Assembly: GCA_937146725.1 (NCBI GenBank)
Contig: CAKZRU010000148.1
Span: forward strand, 1-48,639
Length of the DNA: 48,639 bases
Direction: 5' to 3'
DNA from: an uncultured Myxococcales bacterium
Lineage (GTDB): Bacteria; Myxococcota_A; Bradymonadia; UBA7976; VGTA01
Within the stretch, counting starts at the first letter, position 1. Every line of letters starts with the position of its first letter. This document shows, in pieces, positions 43,422 to 48,639 of this stretch. A program made the translations under genes and the position numbers. The notes beneath the pieces are model-generated. The model saw only the letters and a list, made by a program, of their open reading frames with translations. It was not told the origin of the DNA and searched no databases.

Positions 43422-44570
43422 ATGGAGACCCAGTCCGTTATCGACAGCACTTGGAGTAAATTGATCTTCCCCAAAGAAGTTCAAACCATTCAAGAAACAG
43501 CTAAAACTGGTATTTTTGCGATTGAACCACTCGCTCCTGGCTTTGGTGTTTTTGTCGGCAACTCACTCAGACGAGTTCTATTGTCCTCATTACATGGTGC
43601 TGCGATCGTTATGATTCGTATTCCTGATGTAAAGCATGAGTTCAGTACTGTACCCAATGTGATTGAAGATGTAACAATGATCATCCTCAACCTCAAAAAG
43701 GTACGAGTTCGATATCAAAAAGATGAGCCGATTTTACTTTCGATCAATGTTTCTTCGGAGCAATCAAAGGCCTGTGACGGTGACAACTACAATGTGACCG
43801 CCGCTGATATTGATACCTCAATGGCTGTTGATGAAGATGGTGAACCTATTGTCACAATCCTTAATCCTGAACATCGAATTGCGACCTTGAGTAAGGGTGC
43901 ATCCTTTAAGATGGAATTATGGATCGATTCTGATTTTGGGTATACCCCAACTGAAGAACAAAAGGTGAAGTTCCCAGAAGTAGAGCCAGATCGTCAAACC
44001 GGTAAAGATAAGTCAGTCAAGGGTCTTGATGGCACTAAGATAGGCTTGCCTCAATTGGTTGTTCCAAGTACATCTAGTCCGGGCATGATTCCAATTGATT
44101 CGATTTATCGTCCGATCGATCGGGTTAATTTCCGAGTAGCTTCGGCTCGAGTTGGTGATCGTACTGACTTTGATCGTTTAGAGCTTGAAATCGACGGTGA
44201 TGGCAGTGTTTCTCCTCGTGATGCTTTGGCGCTTGGTGCTAAAATCCTTAAAGAACAAATGGGTATCTTTGCTCAGTTCCAAGAGGAAGTTGAAGAGTAT
44301 GTTGAGAGCTCAAGTGATGAACCAGAAGAAAGTACTCGTCATTATCTCGATCAAGAGGTTGATGAGCTTGAACTTTCAGTTCGTTCTTCTAACTGTCTCA
44401 AGTCGGCCAGTATCACCTATATTGGTGAGTTGGTTCAACGCACTGAGCAAGATATGCTTAAGACCAAGAATTTTGGTCGTAAGTCGCTTCGTGAGTTGAA
44501 GGAAATCCTTGACACCAAGGGCCTTTCTTTAGGTATGAAGGTGGATTGGAATCCCCCAAAAGAGAGCTAA
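43422..44570 (+). CDS. rpoA: RNA polymerase alpha subunit
   Basis: 382 residues; E. coli has 329. The N-terminal domain starts FEPLAPGF-type ([22 protein letters not shown]) and drives dimerisation and assembly. The C-terminal domain (about 312-382, [20 protein letters not shown] ... [18 protein letters not shown]) binds UP elements and activators. About 40 extra residues lie in the second part of the N-terminal domain (about 175-215, [20 protein letters not shown]...) before [17 protein letters not shown] precedes the ATG. Together with the altered RpoB and NusG it indicates a changed polymerase surface. Confidence 0.97.
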   Translation: METQSVIDSTWSKLIFPKEVQTIQETAKTGIFAIEPLAPGFGVFVGNSLRRVLLSSLHGAAIVMIRIPDVKHEFSTVPNVIEDVTMIILNLKKVRVRYQKDEPILLSINVSSEQSKACDGDNYNVTAADIDTSMAVDEDGEPIVTILNPEHRIATLSKGASFKMELWIDSDFGYTPTEEQKVKFPEVEPDRQTGKDKSVKGLDGTKIGLPQLVVPSTSSPGMIPIDSIYRPIDRVNFRVASARVGDRTDFDRLELEIDGDGSVSPRDALALGAKILKEQMGIFAQFQEEVEEYVESSSDEPEESTRHYLDQEVDELELSVRSSNCLKSASITYIGELVQRTEQDMLKTKNFGRKSLRELKEILDTKGLSLGMKVDWNPPKES

Positions 44571-44614
44571 GTTCTCATTTGATAAAAAGAGTTGGTTTTC
44601 AAGACTAGACTCTT

Positions 44615-44640
44615 GGGCTTTCTTGATGTAAAAGCCCCTT
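44615..44640 (+). terminator. Hairpin after rpoA, weak terminator
   Basis: GGGCTTT/AAAGCCC with a 9-nt loop, then CCTT. A second stem AAGAGT/ACTCTT overlaps its left side. The T tract is poor, so it may be an attenuator between rpoA and rplQ. Confidence 0.4.
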
Positions 44641-44714
44641 AGATTATCCAAGATTTAAAATTAACATATGGATGGACAAAGTGTAGATTTCCTGTATTAG
44701 GAAGACTGTTACTT

Positions 44715-44755
44715 TTAGGCCTTAGTGCTAAACATCCTTAAACCCCTCGGCCTAA
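44715..44755 (+). promoter_or_regulatory. Leader stem before rplQ
   Basis: TTAGGCC (44715-44721) and GGCCTAA (44749-44755) form a 7-bp stem with a 27-nt loop, ending 27 bases before the rplQ start. The role is unknown; a protein-binding leader is possible. Confidence 0.35.
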
Positions 44756-44782
44756 TCTAGGTCGAAAGAGAAGAGAAGACAG

Positions 44783-45238
44783 ATGCGTCACCGTAAATCA
44801 GGAAGAAAACTCGGCCGCAACCCTTCACATCGTAAGGCGATGTTCCGTAACTTAGTCACCTCGATGATTGAGCAAGAGCAGATCGTAACTACGGTTGCTA
44901 AGGCTAAAGAAATGCGTCCAATGGTTGAGAAGCTTGTTACCCTTGCAAAGAATAACCTAGAAGGTAAAGTTGATGCTGCAGATCGTGTAGCAGCGATTCG
45001 CCAAGCAGGTAAATTCGTGCGAGGCCGCGATGCTCTTTACAAGTTGTTCAATGACCTAGGTGGTCGTTTTGAGGAGCGTCCAGGTGGTTATACTCGTATC
45101 ATGCGTATGGGTACCCGTCTTGGCGACAATGCTCAAATGGCAGTGATTCAATTTGTAGATTATGTAGCAGATGTTGCAGAAGACATGGATCTAGAAGTTG
45201 CTGAGACTGAAGTTGTAGAAGAAGCAGCTGAGGCCTAA
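44783..45238 (+). CDS. rplQ: Ribosomal protein L17 (bL17)
   Basis: 151 residues. Located near the tunnel exit. [24 protein letters not shown] and the C-terminal [26 protein letters not shown] are diagnostic. An acidic tail of about 25 residues ([18 protein letters not shown]) follows. Last gene of the ribosomal cluster. Confidence 0.97.
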   Translation: MRHRKSGRKLGRNPSHRKAMFRNLVTSMIEQEQIVTTVAKAKEMRPMVEKLVTLAKNNLEGKVDAADRVAAIRQAGKFVRGRDALYKLFNDLGGRFEERPGGYTRIMRMGTRLGDNAQMAVIQFVDYVADVAEDMDLEVAETEVVEEAAEA

Positions 45239-45260
45239 GGTTTCCAAACCTAAGTTTCTA

Positions 45261-45341
45261 AGCTTAGAGCGATCTAAGCTCATTGATCAATGAGAGGGCG
45301 CTGGCCATCTCAAAGCCTCGCTCGGTCAACACCTATCGAGG
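45261..45341 (+). promoter_or_regulatory. Hairpins between rplQ and ligA
   Basis: AGCTTAGA-GCGA-TCTAAGCT (45261-45280) is a perfect 8-bp hairpin, overlapped by the palindrome TCATTGATCAATGA (45280-45293). CCTCG/CGAGG (45316-45320, 45337-45341) then leads into TTTTT and directly the ligA ATG. The last stem contains the GAGG ribosome site, so folding would hide it or end transcription just before ligA. Confidence 0.45.
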
Positions 45342-45346
45342 TTTTT

Positions 45347-47461
45347 ATGTCAAAGCCAGTTCCAAACTCAGAATCAAGCAGATCAGAACTTCAAGACCTA
45401 CCAAGTGATTGGCTATCTTGGAGTGCTGAACGGCTCGAGAATGAACTTCTTGAGCACAATAAACGCTATTGGGATGAGCATAATGCAATCATTAGTGACT
45501 ATGACTATGATCGTCTTTTAGAGCGTCTTCGTGAGGTCGCACCCAAATCCAAAGTACTGGATGAACTCGGTCCACAAAGTATTGGTGAGGTGGGTGAAGC
45601 GGTTTTACATGCCGCCCCCATGCTGAGCCTTGAAAAATGTTATAACGAGCCGGATTTACTCAAATGGAGTACCAAGTTTGAAGGGCCGGTCATTATGAGC
45701 CCTAAAATAGATGGTCTAGCTTGTAGTCTTCGCTATAACGCCGAGGGACATTTATATTTGGCTGCTACCCGTGGTGACGGGGCTCAGGGTGAGTCGATTA
45801 CACCAAATGTTGCTCCGATGGATTCAATTCCGCAAAGCATACCAGCGCAAGGTGTTGAGATTGAAGTTCGAGGCGAGGTTTATATGCCTTTATCAGCGTT
45901 TGCCACGCAAACTGAGCGTTTTTCTAATCCACGAAATGCGGCGGCCGGTACCTTAAAGCGTAAGACGGAGCGTAATGCTGCCGAAGTTGGTCTGAAGTTC
46001 TTTGCATATGATGTTTTTGGCGTAGATCGACCTCATGCATCAGAACGACTCGATTTAACTAAGGAATGGGGCTTTGAGCCCGTACCATATGAGGTGATGG
46101 ACCGAGAACAAATGCAAGCTGGATATGAGTCCTATGTCGCTCAACGTGATCAGTTAGACTATGAGATCGACGGAGTAGTGTATCGCGCCGAGCGTTCGGC
46201 CGAATATGATCGCTTAGGTGCAACCTCACACCATCCACGAGGTGCAATTGCTTACAAGCTTCAAGGTGATAGCGCCAAAACGACATTGATCGATGTAGAA
46301 TGGGGCGTAAGTCGTAATGGTATTTTAACGCCGGTTGGAATTACCGAGCCGGTTAAGTTGAGCGGTGCCATGGTGAGTCGTATTACCCTGCACCATTGGG
46401 GGATGGTACAAGCGAAAAACCTAAGCTTGGGTGCCGAGGTCATCGCGATGCGACGTGGTGGAGTCATTCCTCACTTAGAAACGGTCGTTACCCCTGGGCC
46501 AGAACCGATTTGTGCGCCAAAAACTTGTCCACAATGCCCTAAACTCAATGCGCCTACCCGTATTGAGGGTGATGTGCTTTACTGCGATTATCAGGGAACT
46601 TGTGAGCCACAAGCAGCTGCTATATTAAGACATTGGGTATCTGTCACCAAGATCGAAGGCTTTGGTTCAGTTTGGTTAGAAACCTTAACCAACAAGGGGA
46701 TTTTAAATACGCCCATTGATCTTTATACGCTCGCTGTGGACGATGTCATTGAATTAGACGGAGTTGGTCAGGGCAGAGCTCAAAACTGGCTAGACAGCAT
46801 CAATCAAGCTCGTTCTTTGCCTCTAGCAACCTTCCTTTGCGCCTTGGGCGTGCAAGATCTTGGAAAATCAGCCTCCACAGCCATTGCTCAACGCTTTGTA
46901 AGTTTGCAAGGAGTACGAGAGGCGCAAGCTACTGAAATTGCCGAAATTGATAACTTTGGTGCACTGACCGCCGAACATATTACAAGTGGTCTGAAAGCAC
47001 GTAGCCAACTGATTGATGACTTACTCAAGTATATTACTGTTGCGGATGCCGAATTACCACAAGTGCTTTCCGATGATGCACCTTTCAAAGACCAAAGTTT
47101 TGTGTTTACTGGTACCCTAGTCGCCATGAAGCGCAGTGAGGCTCAAAGTAGAGTCAAGGCTTTGGGCGCAGATACACCAAGTGGAGTGAGTGCAAAGCTT
47201 AGTTACTTAGTGATCGGAGACTCGGGCAAGGCCGGTAGTAAAAAGACCAAGGCTGAAAAACTTGGGGTCAACATCCTAAGTGAAACGGAGTTTTTGGACT
47301 TACTTGCCAATGCAGAAAATCAAAGTGCTGTTCAAGAGTCTAGTGAGCCCATACAAGAGTCTGAACAAGAACCAAGATCAGAACCGGTAGAAGAGCACAA
47401 AACTTCTAATATAGAAGAGTCTAAGCAAGATGATCAAGGACAGCTAAAACTGTTTAAATAG
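45347..47461 (+). CDS. ligA: NAD-dependent DNA ligase
   Basis: 704 residues from the ATG at 45347 (MSKPVPNSES). Seals nicks in replication and repair using NAD. N-terminal NAD-binding Ia helix pair (DEHNAIISDYDYDRLLERL), adenylation site PKIDG with catalytic K120, AAGTLKRK-type motif (RNAAAGTLKRK), OB fold (GILTPVGITEPV), four-cysteine zinc finger (about C394, C397, C412, C418), helix-hairpin-helix region and BRCT domain (about 584-655). A Glu/Gln/Ser-rich tail of about 45 residues follows and ends QGQLKLFK. The tail and the position after rplQ are unusual. The GAGG site lies in the hairpin described above. Confidence 0.96.
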   Translation: MSKPVPNSESSRSELQDLPSDWLSWSAERLENELLEHNKRYWDEHNAIISDYDYDRLLERLREVAPKSKVLDELGPQSIGEVGEAVLHAAPMLSLEKCYNEPDLLKWSTKFEGPVIMSPKIDGLACSLRYNAEGHLYLAATRGDGAQGESITPNVAPMDSIPQSIPAQGVEIEVRGEVYMPLSAFATQTERFSNPRNAAAGTLKRKTERNAAEVGLKFFAYDVFGVDRPHASERLDLTKEWGFEPVPYEVMDREQMQAGYESYVAQRDQLDYEIDGVVYRAERSAEYDRLGATSHHPRGAIAYKLQGDSAKTTLIDVEWGVSRNGILTPVGITEPVKLSGAMVSRITLHHWGMVQAKNLSLGAEVIAMRRGGVIPHLETVVTPGPEPICAPKTCPQCPKLNAPTRIEGDVLYCDYQGTCEPQAAAILRHWVSVTKIEGFGSVWLETLTNKGILNTPIDLYTLAVDDVIELDGVGQGRAQNWLDSINQARSLPLATFLCALGVQDLGKSASTAIAQRFVSLQGVREAQATEIAEIDNFGALTAEHITSGLKARSQLIDDLLKYITVADAELPQVLSDDAPFKDQSFVFTGTLVAMKRSEAQSRVKALGADTPSGVSAKLSYLVIGDSGKAGSKKTKAEKLGVNILSETEFLDLLANAENQSAVQESSEPIQESEQEPRSEPVEEHKTSNIEESKQDDQGQLKLFK

Positions 47462-47634
47462 CTTAGTGCTATTCAGATCTATTCATCTATAGAGACTCAA
47501 TGGTTAACTTGTTAAGATCACTAAGTATCTTTGACTTGCAGATTTGAATAATAAGTATGCAAGAGATAAGAATATTACTTGTTGTTTTATTTTTCTTATG
47601 TTAGCTGAAACCTGTTTTACTTATAGATCATAAA

Positions 47635-47895
47635 TCATGGACATTTTGTCCCCAATTTTTCCCTTACCTCGCTGGCAATATCATTCATGAGATGGCTCAT
47701 ACTGCGCGCTTCCCGATGAGTAAACTTCGCAAACACAATTGCCAAGGCAAGTTTAAAAACAATTGTCCCCGTGACGATGCTACGCATCAAATCGGCCGCG
47801 TCGCCGATTATCTCTACATGAACCAGGCGACGCAAAAAGTTGCGCTCCGCTCAGTCCATACTAAGCGAGGTCAAGTACTTCCTTGCTTTGGCCAT
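47635..47895 (-). pseudogene. Possible decayed gene, unidentified
   Basis: On the minus strand an ATG at 47895 opens a frame (MAKARKYLTSLSMD) that stops at a TGA (47851-47853). The same frame then runs 71 more codons (AERNFLRRLVHVEIIGDAAD ... REKLGTKCP) to a stop at 47635. The two pieces together would make about 86 residues. The composition differs from the flanks. It is unclear whether this is a broken gene, a transferred fragment or chance; no family recognised. Confidence 0.3.
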
Positions 47896-47946
47896 TAATG
47901 CCCTGAGTTTGCCTCTTACGCTTGATGACTTAATCTTACAAATTCA

Positions 47947-47975
47947 TTGTCAATCTTAGCTAGTTACTCTAATCT
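47947..47975 (+). promoter_or_regulatory. Sigma-70-like promoter for the gene at 48025
   Basis: TTGTCA (47947-47952), 17-bp spacer, TAATCT (47970-47975), 50 bp before the ATG. Confidence 0.6.
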
Positions 47976-47982
47976 AGCTGAG
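47955..47982. repeat. Dyad overlapping the promoter, candidate operator
   Basis: CTTAGCTAG (47955-47963) and CTAGCTGAG (47974-47982) form a 9-bp inverted repeat (one G-T) with a 10-bp centre. It covers the spacer and -10 box, which is a typical place for a repressor site. Confidence 0.5.
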
Positions 47983-48024
47983 ATTAACCAAGCAACGTCA
48001 ATAAGTTTTGAGAAGGAACAAGCT

Positions 48025-48639
48025 ATGTCACAAGATGTGTCTATGCCCTCAAGATATCATATTCTTCCTCAAATTAGCTGGAGGATTTATGATGAATGGA
48101 TACTCGAAAATATCTATCCGACAATCCAAAGAGGAGAATTTCATGGTCAGCTTCTTTTAAATGTAGACCTTGATACCTACTCTGCTCGCCATTTAGCTTC
48201 CTACTTATTGCAAACAGTGCCCAATCAATGTCGCGACCAGTTTTTCTTCATTTGGTTGGTGCGCTCCCAAGCTCTTCAAAGAGAGCTCCTCTCACACTTG
48301 AGTGAGTGTATAGAGGAGATGAGCATCCAACAAAAGTCATACATTCTCATCGCGGTCGCCAATCAACTCAAATCAGCACGTGGTCAGGAAGCGAGTGACT
48401 TAACTCAAGCCATTGACTTATTAGTTCAATCCATGACCAAAAAGAGCGATTTGTCTTGTGCATGTGTGGCATTCCAAAACGCTGTGAAGCCTCTCGAGTG
48501 GGTATCATTTGTCCGCGCTCATCTCGCCTCTCATGGAGTGCATCTAGTCACATTTAGTTTCTTTGATATCTCAATATACACAACATTCGATCAAAAACGG
48601 ACGGTATCAAAGCCTCCAAACTTTTATCCAGAAGTACTT
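48025..48639 (+). CDS. Unrecognised protein, cut by the window end
   Basis: At least 205 codons, open to the last base; no stop is seen. ATG with AGAAGGAA upstream. The protein starts MSQDVSMPSRYHILPQISW and looks soluble, with mixed helices and strands. Segments such as FHGQLLLNVDLDTYSARHLA, and the Cys-containing SDLSCACVAFQNAV, do not match a family I recognise. It has its own promoter and a dyad that may be an operator, so it is probably a regulated single gene or the first of an operon continuing to the right. Confidence 0.75.
   Translation, partial: MSQDVSMPSRYHILPQISWRIYDEWILENIYPTIQRGEFHGQLLLNVDLDTYSARHLASYLLQTVPNQCRDQFFFIWLVRSQALQRELLSHLSECIEEMSIQQKSYILIAVANQLKSARGQEASDLTQAIDLLVQSMTKKSDLSCACVAFQNAVKPLEWVSFVRAHLASHGVHLVTFSFFDISIYTTFDQKRTVSKPPNFYPEVL

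Larger units (their letters stand above)
47462..48024. other. 563-bp gene-poor stretch of mixed composition
   Basis: The first 170 bp and the last 120 bp are AT-rich like the other gaps. The middle (about 47640-47900) is visibly richer in G and C and contains CGCGTCGCCG-type runs. It holds short open frames on both strands but no recognised gene. GGACA-TTT-TGTCC (47639-47651) is a small hairpin at its left edge. A promoter and dyad for the next gene lie near 47947-47982. Confidence 0.6.

Noticed and set aside
47692..47898. 68-codon plus-strand frame MAHTARFPMSK...
   Set aside because: It overlaps the minus-strand frame, has no good ribosome site and no recognisable domain.

Overview
The window is a stretch of bacterial chromosome built around the conserved transcription/translation cluster. 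It runs thrU-tyrU-glyT-thrT-tuf-like, secE-nusG, rplKAJL-rpoB, rpsL-rpsG-fusA, S10/spc/alpha operons, rplQ, ligA. About 13 kb of accessory genes precede it. Three genes in that accessory part belong to the Hanks-type kinase family (one fused to an FGE/SUMF1-like domain, one with a PEGA-like domain, one a pseudokinase). Together with SecE of the three-helix type and the proteobacterial tRNA-tuf order, they suggest a Gram-negative, deltaproteobacteria-like lineage (Myxococcota/Bradymonadota-like). The DNA is rather AT-rich by eye for that group. This assignment is inference; no 16S gene is present.

Layout. 1-4.5 kb: a radical SAM/SPASM enzyme, a small exported C2-like protein, asnS and an unrecognised gene. 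4.7-13.2 kb: the kinase/pseudokinase/kinase group and a rhomboid-like membrane protein. 13.5-16 kb: proS and rlmB. 16.1-18.1 kb: four tRNAs and tuf, followed by an odd cloverleaf-like element that contains a terminator-like hairpin. 18.1-20 kb: secE and a very large nusG. 20.2-28.1 kb: L11, L1, L10, L7/L12 and an enlarged rpoB. 28.2-31.9 kb: S12, S7, EF-G and a small membrane protein. 31.9-45.2 kb: S10 to L17 with secY, L36 and rpoA. 45.3-47.5 kb: ligA. 47.5-48.6 kb: a gene-poor stretch of different base composition, then an unrecognised gene cut by the window end.

The most interesting signals are in the core machinery. rpoC is not next to rpoB: rpoB ends, a hairpin follows, and rpsL has its own promoter. 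RpoB is about 1729 residues, with roughly 330 extra residues in the beta-lobe region ahead of the rifampicin region. NusG is about 442 residues and reads as two NGN domains plus KOW. RpoA carries an insert in its N-terminal domain. The usual slots for L3, S14, S4, L33, Adk/Map/IF1 and the str-operon tuf are empty or filled by something else. Together these suggest a lineage whose RNA polymerase/NusG interface and ribosomal operons have been remodelled. Other points of note are the pseudokinase divergent from an active-looking kinase, the tRNA-like element after tuf, and several structured leaders that may be ribosomal-protein operators.
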